Shown here: in pieces, positions 34,226-43,087 of the stretch
Layout of the letters: the number at the start of each line of letters is the position of its first letter
How positions within the stretch are numbered: position 1 is the stretch's first letter
Assembly (NCBI RefSeq): GCF_039526245.1
Contig: NZ_BAAAIV010000010.1
Location: forward strand, 62,001-126,000
Reading direction: 5' to 3'
DNA length: 64,000 bases
Source of the DNA: Arthrobacter_H rhombi
GTDB lineage: Bacteria; Actinomycetota; Actinomycetes; Actinomycetales; Micrococcaceae
Program-made: the position numbers and the translations under genes
Notes under the pieces: model-generated
What the model was told of the DNA's origin: nothing
The model's input: only the letters and a program-made list of their open reading frames with translations
Database searches by the model: none

Positions 34226-37200
34226 GTGACCACCGCTTCCCCGTCCGCCGCGCCGGACAGCATCGCCACCCCGAAGGACCTCGCCGACGACGCCGTCGCC
34301 CTGGTCCGCCGCTGGCTCATCGAAGGGTCGAAACAGCCCGTCGATTCCTCGGCCCAGCAACTCGCCGGAGTCCTGAAGGACCCCAGCGGCCTGGACTTCA
34401 CCGTCGGCTTCGTCGATGGGGTCATCCGCCCCGAGGACCTCACCGTCGCGGCACGCAACCTGCGCTCGCTGGCCCCGAAGGTCCCCGGCTTCCTGCCCTG
34501 GTACATGCGCTCCGCCGTCGCACTCGGTGGTGCCATGGCCCCCGTGATGCCCGGAGTCGTCATCCCGATCGCGCGGCGCGTGCTGCGCGAGATGGTCGGC
34601 CACCTCATCGTGGACGCCACCGACGCCAAGCTCGGCCCGGCCATCGCGAAGCTCCAGCAGGATGATGTCCGGCTGAACATCAACCTGCTCGGCGAGGCCA
34701 TCCTGGGTGAAAAGGAGGCGGGCCGCCGCCTCGACGGCACGGCGCGCCTGCTGCGCCGCCCCGACGTCGACTATGTGTCCATCAAGGTCTCCTCCACCGT
34801 CGCCCCGCACAACCACTGGGACTTCGAGGCGGCGGTGGGCCACATCGTGGACAAGCTGTCCCCGCTGTACCGGATCGCCCGTGACTCCTCCCCGCGCAAG
34901 TTCATCAACCTGGACATGGAGGAGTACAAGGACCTCGACCTGACCATGGCCGTGTTCAAGCGGCTACTCGCGATGCCGGAATTCCACGACGTCGAGGGCG
35001 GGATCGTGCTGCAGGCCTACCTGCCCGACGCCCTGTCTGCAATGATCTCGCTGCAGGAGTTCGCCGCCGAGCGGGTCGCCGCCGGTGGTGCCCCGGTGAA
35101 GGTCCGCCTGGTCAAGGGCGCCAACCTGCCGATGGAGATCATGGAGGCCGACATCCACGGCTGGCCGGCGGCGACCTGGCATTCCAAGCAGGCCACGGAC
35201 ACCTCCTACAAGTCGGTGCTGGACTACGCACTGCGCCCCGAGCACACGGCGAACGTCCACCTCGGTGTCGCCGGGCACAACCTCTTCGACATCGCCCTGG
35301 CCCACCTGCTGGCCCAGGCCCGCGGCGTCACCGACGGCCTGGACTTCGAGATGCTGCTGGGCATGGCCACCGGCCAGGCCGCCGCCGTGAAGGCCGATGT
35401 CGGATCGCTGCTGCTCTACACCCCCGTGGTCCACCCCGGGGAGTTCGACGTCGCGATCGCCTACCTGATCCGCCGCCTCGAGGAGGGCGCCAGCCAGGAG
35501 AACTTCATGTCGGCGGTCTTCGAACTCGACGGCAACGAGGCCCTGTTCGAACGCGAGAAGCAGCGCTTCCTCGCCTCGCTCGAGGACCTCGGCGACACCG
35601 TCCCGGCCCCGAACCGCACCCAGGACCGGCGCCGGTACGACGTCGACGCTGCCGCCACCGAGGTCACGGAACTCGCCTCCGGGGCCCGCGGGTTCTCCAA
35701 CACCCCGGACACCGACCCCGACCTGCCCGGCAACCGGGCGTGGGGTGCCGACATCCTGGCCCGCGTCCCGGACAGCAAGCTGGGGCTGGAGACCATCGGG
35801 GCGCACACGCTGGGCTCCACCGAACAGGTCGACGCCGTGGTGGCCTCCACCCACGCCGCCGCCGAGGCCTGGGGGAAGCTGACCGGTGGCGAGCGGGCAG
35901 CGGTGCTCCACCACGCCGGTGAACGACTGGCCGCACGCCGGGCCGAGCTGCTCGAGGTCATGGCCGCCGAATGCGGCAAGACGCTGGACCAGGGGGACCC
36001 GGAGGTCTCCGAGGCCATCGACTTCGCCCACTTCTACGCCGAATCCGCCCGCGCGCTCGACACCGTCGACGGTGCCACGTACATCCCCTCGCGGCTGACC
36101 GTGGTCACCCCGCCGTGGAACTTCCCGGTCGCCATCCCCGCCGGATCCACCCTCTCGGCGCTCGCCGCGGGATCCGGCGTCGTCATCAAGCCCGCCAAGC
36201 AGGCGGCGCGCTCCGGCGCCGTGATGGTCGAGGCCATCTGGGAGGCGCTCGACGCCGCTGGCATCGGTCGCGAACTGCTCTCCTACGTGCAGCTCTCCGA
36301 ACGCGACCTGGGCACCCGGCTGGTGTCGCACCCCAGCGTGGACCGGCTGATCCTCACCGGTGGGTACGAGACCGCCGAACTGTTCCGCTCCTTCCGCCAG
36401 GACCTGCCGCTGCTGGCGGAGACGTCCGGCAAGAACGCGATCATCGTGACCCCGTCGGCCGACCTGGACCTGGCCGCCCGCGACGTGGCGGCCTCGGCGT
36501 TCGGGCATGCCGGGCAGAAGTGCTCCGCCGCGTCGCTGGTGGTGCTCGTCGGCTCCGTCGCCAACTCGCGGCGCTTCCACAGCCAGCTCGTCGACGCCGT
36601 CCGGTCCCTGAAGGTCGGCTACCCGGTCGACCCCGCAACCCAGATGGGCCCGGTCATCGAACCGGCGCAGGGCAAGCTGCTGCGCGGGCTGACCACCCTG
36701 GGGGCGGGCGAGCAGTGGGTGCTGCAGCCGCGGCAACTCGACGACTCCGGCCAGCTGTGGAGCCCGGGAGTGCGCTCGGGCGTCCAACGCGGCTCCGAAT
36801 ACCACCTGACCGAGTACTTCGGCCCGATCCTGGGCGTCATGACCGCCGAAACGCTGGAGGAAGCCGTGGGCATCGTCAACGACATCGACTACGGGCTGAC
36901 CTCGGGGCTGCACTCGCTGGACCCCGAGGAGCTCGGCTACTGGCTGGACAACGTCCAGGCCGGCAACCTCTACATCAACCGCGGCATCACCGGGGCGATC
37001 GTGCGCCGGCAGCCCTTCGGCGGGTGGAAGAAATCGGCCGTCGGCGCGGGGACCAAGGCCGGCGGGCCGAACTACCTGGTCGGCATGGGCTCCTGGGTTG
37101 ATGCCCCCGTCAGCGCGGAGGCCATGACCGCCGCCGACTCGCATGCCGCCGTCTCCCACGCCACCGTTCGCACCGCGACGGGAACGGACACCTCGGCGAC

Positions 37201-37906
37201 CTCCAATTCCGGTGTCGCCGGGGGCAGCGACATCCTCGGTGTCGTGGCGGCGGAGGCCGGAACCGCGTCGGGCAACGCCATCGACCCGGCCGACTTCGCC
37301 TGGCTGCAGGGCGCCCGCGCCACGGACGCCGCCCAGCTGGCCGAGGAGTTCGGCGTCGCCAAGGACGTCTCGGCCCTGCAGTCCGAGCGCAACGTCTTCC
37401 GCTACCGCCCGGTCCCGGTGACAGTCCGGTACGAAGAAGCCACCTCGGGCCACGGGCTGGCCGAACTGCTGCGCGTGGTCGCCGCCGGACTCGGGGCACA
37501 CACCGCCACGTCCACCGATGGCATCAGCGGCCGAGCCAGCACCGGAAACCGCCACGGATCCGGGATCACCGTCAGCGTCGCCTCGGAGCTGCCCGCCCGC
37601 GTGCTGGCCGCCCTGCAGGCCGAGGGCGTCCAGGTTGCCGTGGAGGACGATGGCGCGTGGGCCGCCAGCGTGGGCCAGTTGGCCGCGCAGACCGGTCCCG
37701 ACTCCGGGGCAAGGATCCGATACATCGGTTCCTCGTCGGCAGCGACCTACGCAGCGGCCGGGGGCAAGCCGGACGTGGCCGTATACGACCACCCCGTCGT
37801 TGCAGCCGGGCGGGTCGAGCTGCTGCCGTTCCTGCGCGAACAGGCCATCTCGATCACCGCACACCGGTTCGGCACACCGAACCACCTCAGCGATGGGATC
37901 ATCTAG
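34226..37906 (+). CDS. putA: Bifunctional proline dehydrogenase / L-glutamate-gamma-semialdehyde dehydrogenase
   Basis: A 1226-aa bifunctional enzyme oxidising proline to glutamate. The FAD proline dehydrogenase domain (about 150-440) contains YVSIKVSSTVAPHNHWDF, RLVKGANLPMEIMEA and the AGHNLFDIALA block. The aldehyde dehydrogenase domain (about 540-1010) has VVTPPWNFPVAIPAGS, the Glu in LAETSGKNAI and the catalytic Cys in HAGQKCSAAS. There is no N-terminal ribbon-helix-helix, so it is not self-regulating. A C-terminal 200-residue region with a low-complexity Ala/Thr/Ser linker follows the ALDH domain. Start GTG 34226 with AGGAG ten bases upstream. Confidence 0.97.
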   Translation: MTTASPSAAPDSIATPKDLADDAVALVRRWLIEGSKQPVDSSAQQLAGVLKDPSGLDFTVGFVDGVIRPEDLTVAARNLRSLAPKVPGFLPWYMRSAVALGGAMAPVMPGVVIPIARRVLREMVGHLIVDATDAKLGPAIAKLQQDDVRLNINLLGEAILGEKEAGRRLDGTARLLRRPDVDYVSIKVSSTVAPHNHWDFEAAVGHIVDKLSPLYRIARDSSPRKFINLDMEEYKDLDLTMAVFKRLLAMPEFHDVEGGIVLQAYLPDALSAMISLQEFAAERVAAGGAPVKVRLVKGANLPMEIMEADIHGWPAATWHSKQATDTSYKSVLDYALRPEHTANVHLGVAGHNLFDIALAHLLAQARGVTDGLDFEMLLGMATGQAAAVKADVGSLLLYTPVVHPGEFDVAIAYLIRRLEEGASQENFMSAVFELDGNEALFEREKQRFLASLEDLGDTVPAPNRTQDRRRYDVDAAATEVTELASGARGFSNTPDTDPDLPGNRAWGADILARVPDSKLGLETIGAHTLGSTEQVDAVVASTHAAAEAWGKLTGGERAAVLHHAGERLAARRAELLEVMAAECGKTLDQGDPEVSEAIDFAHFYAESARALDTVDGATYIPSRLTVVTPPWNFPVAIPAGSTLSALAAGSGVVIKPAKQAARSGAVMVEAIWEALDAAGIGRELLSYVQLSERDLGTRLVSHPSVDRLILTGGYETAELFRSFRQDLPLLAETSGKNAIIVTPSADLDLAARDVAASAFGHAGQKCSAASLVVLVGSVANSRRFHSQLVDAVRSLKVGYPVDPATQMGPVIEPAQGKLLRGLTTLGAGEQWVLQPRQLDDSGQLWSPGVRSGVQRGSEYHLTEYFGPILGVMTAETLEEAVGIVNDIDYGLTSGLHSLDPEELGYWLDNVQAGNLYINRGITGAIVRRQPFGGWKKSAVGAGTKAGGPNYLVGMGSWVDAPVSAEAMTAADSHAAVSHATVRTATGTDTSATSNSGVAGGSDILGVVAAEAGTASGNAIDPADFAWLQGARATDAAQLAEEFGVAKDVSALQSERNVFRYRPVPVTVRYEEATSGHGLAELLRVVAAGLGAHTATSTDGISGRASTGNRHGSGITVSVASELPARVLAALQAEGVQVAVEDDGAWAASVGQLAAQTGPDSGARIRYIGSSSAATYAAAGGKPDVAVYDHPVVAAGRVELLPFLREQAISITAHRFGTPNHLSDGII

Positions 37907-37992
37907 GCGCCCGGAGGGAAGACTCCGCCCGGTACCGGTCGTCCTGACCCAAACACTGGCCAGGACGGCTGGTCCCGGGCCTACCATGGGCC

Positions 37993-38457
37993 ATGGGTGA
38001 ACACCGGGCAGGCGGCATCATCAGGCGGGGAATCTCCGGGGCTGGTGCGGGTATGGCGGGCACCGCGGCCATGAGCCTGGCGCTGGGGGTCGCCGACCTG
38101 CGCGGGATCATGGACCACCAACCCCCGCGCATCATCGTCGAGGATCTCCTGCCCAGCCTGTCGAGGGGGGAGACCAACGTCCTGACGCTGGTGTCCCACG
38201 TCGGCTACGGTGCCGGTGCCGGTGCCGCCTACGCGGTGTTGGTAGCCCCGGCGCATCGCAATGCCTGGACCGGTGCCCTCTATGGGGTCGGGGTGTGGGC
38301 CGTGGGGTATGAGGGGTGGCTGCCGCTGCTGGGGATCCTGCCGCCGGCCCACCGGGACAAACCCGGGAGAGCGTGGACCATGTTCGCGGCGCACGTCGTC
38401 TACGAGGCGGTGCTCGGGCGGGCTGCGGCGCGCCACCGGAAGCGTCGCTCCCGATAG
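37993..38457 (+). CDS. Conserved four-helix membrane protein of unknown function
   Basis: A 154-aa protein with four predicted hydrophobic segments (GAGAGMAGTAAMSLALGVA near the start, then VGYGAGAGAAYAVLVA, WTGALYGVGVWAVGYEGWLP and MFAAHVVYEAVL). It resembles small DUF6789/DUF1440-like actinobacterial membrane proteins, without a named function. No SD precedes ATG 37993; TACCAT six bases upstream could be a -10, so a leaderless transcript is possible. The highly charged C-terminus is cytoplasmic. It marks the left edge of the lower-GC island. Confidence 0.65.
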   Translation: MGEHRAGGIIRRGISGAGAGMAGTAAMSLALGVADLRGIMDHQPPRIIVEDLLPSLSRGETNVLTLVSHVGYGAGAGAAYAVLVAPAHRNAWTGALYGVGVWAVGYEGWLPLLGILPPAHRDKPGRAWTMFAAHVVYEAVLGRAAARHRKRRSR

Positions 38458-38835
38458 CGCTCGCCGTATTTCGCCGCTCGGTCCGCCATCCGAGGTCCGG
38501 CACGACGGCTACCTTGATGAAGCCGGCCGCCTCCGGGCATGTAGGTCGGCCTTGAGGGAGTTCCGCATGGGGAACCGTTTACGACACGGATTCTGGCTGT
38601 CAGCTTCCGAAGGCGACTGCATTGGATGTCCAGAGTGGCGTGCAGCGCTCGTGGCTGCCCGCGAGGGGAACTTTTACCAGGAAATACGTGCCGAGCACCC
38701 GTCGATTAGACAAGATTCACGGCAAGCCGGCCGACACTCGGTGCCCTCAAAAATTAGTCGTTGACAAGGTCCTCCTGGCGGTGCAACTATCTCTCATCAC
38801 TTGCAGTTTCACTCAAACATGAGAGTTGGCTACAC
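38458..38835. other. 378-bp region with degenerate 75-bp repeat copy A
   Basis: No intact gene. It holds repeat copy A (38597-38671) and a TTGACA (38761-38766) with AACTAT 18 bases on, a weak promoter for the exported-protein gene. GC drops along this stretch. Confidence 0.55.
38597..38671 (-). repeat. Degenerate repeat copy A (coding remnant)
   Basis: This 75-base stretch aligns without gaps to 40673-40747 at 54 of 75 positions. Read on the minus strand both encode a similar C-terminus ending at a TGA: VPLAGSHERCTPLWTS here and VPLAGAQAQCGRLWTL in copy B. Both look like the 3' end of one lost gene, perhaps from a mobile element; the gene family is not recognised. Confidence 0.6.
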
Positions 38836-40103
38836 ATGCCCTCAATCGGGGTCACCGCCGCAGTAGCAAGTTCCTTTCTATTGGCTTCCCTGGCCACTCC
38901 CATGGCCTCCCCACTTGTTCCCCGGGCATCGTCCTCCCCGGACAGAGCACAATTTCCCTCACGTTGAACGGCGATGCTCCCTCCGTCAGGCACGTTGCCT
39001 CGGGCGCGACGATCCCTCTGACAGCGTTGGACGAAATTGGCGACGGGGAAGATGCCTACCAGGGCATGACCCCGGACCAGAAACCAGTGAAAGTCACCCT
39101 GCTCTCAGCTCTGCCAGCTATCAACTTGGAATCTGTCGAGCCCATTGCTGCACCCCACGAGAGCGCCCCGGTTCCGGAAACTGGCGACGCTGTCGAGGAG
39201 GAATCGACCGTCGAGGTCCCCGCAGTTAACAAGAGCGACCTCAGCCCGGTACTGGCGCTAGCGACCAGCGAAACCTCATACTCCCTGGTCGCTCCCGCGG
39301 GCAGCCGGATCGACTCGGTCGACATTGACGGCGTCCAGGTCAACAACGTCGGCATGGGCGGAGGAGACACGACGAAACCAGTGGTCTACTCGGGCGTAGT
39401 CACCCAGGACGGCACACACAACCTGGCGGTCAAATTCGACGAAGGCGACTACCAACGATCCCTTTCCCTCGACTTCCAGGCCACCAACGCAACGACTGCT
39501 GCGGCATCACCGTACGGAACTGCGACCCGCACACAGTTCCGTTACGCCACGTTCATCCCCAACAACCGGGTTGACGTTCCCACCGTTTGCCATCCCACGA
39601 ATACCAACGGAACATACAACGGCAACAACCGCACCTGGAAGCCCGGATACACGAAGGAAGAGTTTCTTTCCTACAAAACAGCCATGGGCGTCGATTTCAA
39701 CTGGCTCAAACTAAACCAGACCTTCAAAAAGGGCGTCGGCGTCAGCAAGGAATACAACTCCCAGGGAGCTCTCATCAAGACCGGCGTCGCAAGCTCCGCC
39801 GGAATGAAATTCTTCGGGAACTACATCAACAAGACCTATGGCCGCGCACGGATGAACCACTCAGTGGGTAACCCGCTCTGCTGGGCTGCCGGGGACATCT
39901 TCTATACCGCCACCGTTGACAGCTGGCGCAGCGGCAAGATGCAGATCACTACGAGGCGGGTGAAGGCCCCCTCACACGAGTTCTATGCACGAGGAGCCTC
40001 GCCGTACTGGACCATCATGGGAAGACAAAACCTCCAAAGCTTCTTCTGCCTCAACCTGAACTGTGGCACGGAGTCCTACAGTGCGACCAAGAGCGTCTGG
40101 TGA
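38836..40103 (+). pseudogene. Exported protein of unknown function, frameshifted at a C run
   Basis: From ATG 38836 (GAGAG nine bases upstream) the frame gives a clear signal peptide (MPSIGVTAAVASSFLLASLA then TPMASP) but stops at 38967. The rest, about 390 residues, continues in another frame to 40103. Adding one C to the CCCC at 38920-38923 joins them smoothly into 422 aa. After the signal comes an acidic, beta-rich region, then a C-terminal domain (TQFRYATFIPNNRVDVPTVC, later YGRARMNHSVGNPLCWAAGD) with four cysteines, probably two disulfides. Alternatively translation starts at ATG 38826 in the second frame, but that gives no signal peptide. It overlaps the next gene by four bases. No family recognised. 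Confidence 0.65.
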
Positions 40104-40564
40104 GCCTCATTTCCAAGGCGCGCAATGAGCCCGTGACATCAAATGTCCCGGCGGCCCTGGTCCGGTTTTCATGGCTCACGGTACTCACCACCATTATCGG
40201 AACGGTCATGCTGGTAGCTCTCTCGGCAACAGGAGTCGGATTCTCATGGGCTGACACCGTGAAGACTATGGCCTATATGTTCCTCCTTGGCGCCGTCTCA
40301 ACTGCGGCGGGAAGCCTGGTGCCCACGTTGGTGACCAAGCATGCGTCAACCTTCAGGGATTGGTGTTTGATCACCTTGGTGATGGCGTTGGCGATCGCCC
40401 TGGCAGACAATCCACTGCTGAGCTGGCGCGGATTCCTGGACAGCCTTATCATCAACTTTCCGCTACCACTCGTCGCCACAGCACTTTCGGTACTCGCGTT
40501 CGTTGGTTTACAAGCACTGAAGAAAATTGGGCGCGGGAATGCGCGGCCTAGCAAGGACTACTGA
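40100..40564 (+). CDS. Four-helix membrane protein coupled to the exported protein
   Basis: A 154-aa protein beginning with GTG 40100, which overlaps the stop of the exported-protein gene (GTGA). Four hydrophobic segments are visible: LVRFSWLTVLTTIIGTVMLV, TMAYMFLLGAVSTAAGSLV, CLITLVMALAIALA and PLVATALSVLAFVGLQ. The C-terminus is basic and probably cytoplasmic. No SD is present, so its expression depends on coupling. Size and position would suit an immunity, anchoring or export partner of the upstream product, but this is only inference. Confidence 0.75.
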   Translation: MSLISKARNEPVTSNVPAALVRFSWLTVLTTIIGTVMLVALSATGVGFSWADTVKTMAYMFLLGAVSTAAGSLVPTLVTKHASTFRDWCLITLVMALAIALADNPLLSWRGFLDSLIINFPLPLVATALSVLAFVGLQALKKIGRGNARPSKDY

Positions 40565-40613
40565 TCCAGCCGGCGGAGGTTCGTTGGTTTCCGAACGCGG
40601 ACGTGTCCTAGGT

Positions 40614-40643
40614 GGTGTTCCACTTCCTTGGAAGTGGGACACC
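40614..40643. terminator. 14-bp inverted repeat after the membrane-protein gene
   Basis: GGTGTTCCACTTCC (40614-40627) pairs with GGAAGTGGGACACC (40630-40643) with one G-T wobble and only two bases between the arms. It lies 50 bases after the stop at 40564. It may terminate that transcript or be two abutted inverted repeats left by an insertion sequence. Confidence 0.5.
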
Positions 40644-40672
40644 TTCGCCCAGCACATTGATATGACTGGACA

Positions 40673-40747
40673 CTGTCAGTTTCCGAACTCGGCTGCACTG
40701 AGTGTCCAAAGTCGGCCGCACTGTGCCTGTGCGCCCGCAAGGGGAAC
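40673..40747 (-). repeat. Degenerate repeat copy B (coding remnant)
   Basis: Ungapped partner of copy A (54 of 75 bases identical), same orientation, 2.08 kb away. Minus-strand reading gives VRVPLAGAQAQCGRLW then a TGA, so the similarity extends to the encoded peptide. The two copies flank the exported-protein/membrane-protein pair. Confidence 0.6.
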
Positions 40748-41000
40748 CCTCACCGGTATGGACTCCGACCTCCCTGGACCCAGCGCCGACGTCCGGGACG
40801 AGAAGCCTGGGCGTCCGTGTCTCATGGGCCGAATCGTGCCGTTCTCGGTGCCGACCAGCAGGATCCTCCTGCTGCGTCGGACCACCCGGTCCGTCAGCCT
40901 CAATTATTGCCCCGCATCGTTTGCGCCAAAGAGCCATGCCAGCCTCGACTCAAGAGGCGAAGCTGGCACGACACTATTCCTTTGCGATATACCCGACTAA

Positions 41001-41546
41001 TCAGTGGACGGAAGGGTTGATCCGCGTCGTCTGGATGCGAAAAGTGGTTTGCGGCCAATTGACGCTCAAATTGTCCCACTGGCCCACGGACTTCTCGCTT
41101 CCGACTTTCCAGCTCGATCCCGTGAAGCTCGCTGACGAGCAGACGGTGCCAGAGACGTTCACGCTTCCTTGGCTGTACCAAATGCACACCTTGATGATGC
41201 GCTTGCCCGAGTAGACGTTCGCGGCAGCTTTGGCCCGACCTTTGTAATAGAGCTGAGCTGTTTCTTTGCTTATGGCGTAGCTCGATCCCCACGTGGCAAG
41301 TGGGCTGATCCCTGTTGGAGCAGCCTCGTAGATGGACCCCACCGGCCCTTCTCCCGGATTCACGTCATACGACTCTGTGATGACCTCGACGCCGTCCTCG
41401 GGCCCGAACTCTTGCCCACTGACGACCACGGTCTGCGGATCGGTATCTTGGAGATTAGGTGCAGCTGCTGCGGAAGCACCTGCCGTCCCGAGGCTGATCA
41501 TCACTAACGCCGTCACCGTGGTCGTTACTTTCCTCCATGCGGTCAC
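41001..41546 (-). CDS. Small exported protein of unknown function
   Basis: A 181-aa protein with a signal peptide (MTAWRKVTTTVTALVMISLG then TAGASAAAA, cleavage near residue 26). After an acidic pro-like region (about 27-90) comes a basic, Ser/Thr/Trp-rich C-terminal domain with two cysteines (KVCIWYSQGSVNVSGTVC), likely one disulfide. The layout, signal plus acidic segment plus small basic cysteine domain, recalls secreted pro-peptides or antimicrobial proteins, but no family is recognised. An SD-like AAAGGA precedes ATG 41546. An 8-bp-arm palindrome lies 43-64 bases upstream. Confidence 0.75.
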   Translation of the reverse strand: MTAWRKVTTTVTALVMISLGTAGASAAAAPNLQDTDPQTVVVSGQEFGPEDGVEVITESYDVNPGEGPVGSIYEAAPTGISPLATWGSSYAISKETAQLYYKGRAKAAANVYSGKRIIKVCIWYSQGSVNVSGTVCSSASFTGSSWKVGSEKSVGQWDNLSVNWPQTTFRIQTTRINPSVH

Positions 41547-41886
41547 GCTTGAATCCTTTATTCAGGTCCGTGGCAGAGTCCCCCTGCCCTGTCAACGTTC
41601 CTGTTGACAGTGTTCATCTAAGCAATGGACTTGGGGACTTGCAATACCCTTTGCCACAAAGTTTTTCCTTCGGCTTGCTGCCATAGCCATACCCGCCAAA
41701 CGTCATCCAAAGCGCCGTCACCCGCATACTCCCACCTCTGCCGCCCGTGCAACGCCATGGGACGCAGTAACTCGAACCTTGGTGCACCAGCAAAAAAAGA
41801 CGCCTCTCTCGCAGCCATGTGTGCGCCCCTTTGACGAGTTGAGTCCGAACGTTGACTATTGATACAAATATGACGAGGATTGGCTC
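41547..41886. other. 340-bp divergent intergenic region with an 8-bp-arm palindrome
   Basis: CTGTCAAC (41589-41596) and GTTGACAG (41603-41610) form a perfect inverted repeat with a six-base centre, upstream of the leftward exported-protein gene. TTGACA occurs within both arms, so it could contain a -35 or an operator. The rest shows no convincing gene. Confidence 0.5.
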
Positions 41887-42393
41887 ATGAACGTCGAGCA
41901 GATTCCAGTCTTGCGTGTAGCAGTCGTCACAGTCGCAGTTGGGGCGATACTCACCCAAGCCTTGATAACACCGGCGGTGGCAAACAGCTTCGCGGGAGCT
42001 TATCCTGAGGCCGCATACTTGGCGACCCCATACATGATCGCCATCATCGTCGCGATCTTCGGGCTAGAGGCGGCCCTGCTCGCAATCTGGCGACTGATCT
42101 CGATTGCTAAGCCCGGGAACCATTCCCATAGCGTCTCGACGAACTGGATCAATTTCATGACTCTCTGTCTCATTTTTGCCGCAGTGATCATGGCATTCGT
42201 CTTCACCCATGCCGCATTCATCGCCTATGTTGGAGGCCCTCCGGTTCTCTTCGGGCTCCTGGCTTCTATTGCTTTGGCGGTCAGCGCACCATTTTTCAGG
42301 AATGTAATGAAGCGCAGCTTTATTGAGGAACTTAGTGAGAAACGTCCTGATGGAAGCGTTGAAGAAAGCACGAAGCTCAAAGCCAGGACATGA
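41887..42393 (+). CDS. DUF2975-like four-helix membrane protein
   Basis: A 168-aa membrane protein starting at ATG 41887. Four hydrophobic segments are spaced as in DUF2975 proteins (LRVAVVTVAVGAILTQALI; YMIAIIVAIFGLEAALLAIW; NFMTLCLIFAAVIMAFVFTH; VLFGLLASIALAVSA). GC near 50-55 percent is well below the window average, consistent with acquired DNA. DUF2975 genes often have a small HTH regulator next to them; none is visible. Family assignment is by overall look only. Confidence 0.65.
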   Translation: MNVEQIPVLRVAVVTVAVGAILTQALITPAVANSFAGAYPEAAYLATPYMIAIIVAIFGLEAALLAIWRLISIAKPGNHSHSVSTNWINFMTLCLIFAAVIMAFVFTHAAFIAYVGGPPVLFGLLASIALAVSAPFFRNVMKRSFIEELSEKRPDGSVEESTKLKART

Positions 42394-42740
42394 AGGCTAT
42401 TGCGATTTTTAGAGTTATAGTTCTGGCAGGCTAACTCCTTTACGGGCTGTTTCCCTACCGCAGTCAAATTTGCTTACCTACCCTTTGCGCACCGAGGCCA
42501 CGGCCGCTTGGCGGCTTACACAAAGAACTTGACGCTCTCATGCAAACCTCGCAGATGTCTCAATTGCCGGTCCCCACCCGGACAGCTTCGCTCGGAAAGC
42601 CTCTGCACGGAACTTTCCGGTGCTCCGCGAATGTCTGATTCCCGTAAGACCCGCCCGCGAAAATGCCCGGTGAGGGTAGCTCAAACGCGACATGCACTTC
42701 GGCCGGTTTCGAAGGAGGTTGTCGCAAGGGCCCGGCGAAG
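42394..42740. other. 347-bp region with no recognisable gene
   Basis: Low to moderate GC up to about 42500, then rising. It contains no good coding frame. CTTCG/CGAAG (about 42700-42716) is a weak stem downstream of ptsH. It marks the right edge of the accessory island. Confidence 0.5.
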
Positions 42741-43019
42741 CTATTCGGCGTCGTGGTCCGTCTCCAGGATGCCCACCAGGTGGTCGAGCGCTGCGTCGGC
42801 TCCTGCGCCCTCGGCGCGCAAGACGACGGTGGTGCCGTGCTCGGCGCCTAGGCCCATGAGCGACAGGATGCTCGAAGCGTCTAGTGCCTCATCTGCCGGC
42901 TCGCCTTCACGAGCGATGGTGACCTCGAGGTCGAGATCGCCGGCGGCCTCGGCGAAGATGGCCGCCGGGCGGGCGTGCAGGCCGACCCGGCTGGCGATGA
43001 CTGCTGTACGTTCTGCCAT
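42741..43019 (-). CDS. ptsH: PTS phosphocarrier protein HPr
   Basis: A 92-aa HPr that passes phosphate from EI to the EII complex. The phosphorylated histidine is in ASRVGLHARPAA (His15), and ASSILSLMGLG carries the regulatory serine position (Ser50, equivalent to Ser46). ATG 43019 has AAGGAG six bases upstream. It is the last gene of the leftward fru operon, 68 bases after ptsI. Confidence 0.95.
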   Translation of the reverse strand: MAERTAVIASRVGLHARPAAIFAEAAGDLDLEVTIAREGEPADEALDASSILSLMGLGAEHGTTVVLRAEGAGADAALDHLVGILETDHDAE

Positions 43020-43087
43020 GGTGTTCTCCTTGCTAGATGGTTCTTCGAGGGGTTTCGATCTGTTGTCTGAAAGGTTGTTCATCCTGG

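Larger units (their letters stand above)
40565..41000. other. 436-bp region between island genes, with repeat copy B
   Basis: No intact gene. It holds the hairpin at 40614-40643 and repeat copy B at 40673-40747. A minus-strand open frame through copy B (40903-40676, 75 aa) encodes Arg-rich sequence ending WTLSAAEFGN and is probably a gene remnant. Confidence 0.5.

Noticed and set aside
34964..37987. A 1007-residue open frame antisense to putA
   Set aside because: It is a high-GC shadow: its sequence is Gly/Arg/Val-rich without motifs, while the sense frame encodes a complete PutA.
38826..38835. ATG 38826 as the true start of the island exported protein
   Set aside because: It keeps one frame open, but the resulting N-terminus (MATHALNRGHRRSSK) is not a signal peptide and looks like the frameshifted reading of one.
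41614..41958. Minus-strand frames of 114 and 66 aa in the island gap
   Set aside because: No ribosome-binding site or recognisable motif, and the longer one overlaps the start of the DUF2975-like gene.
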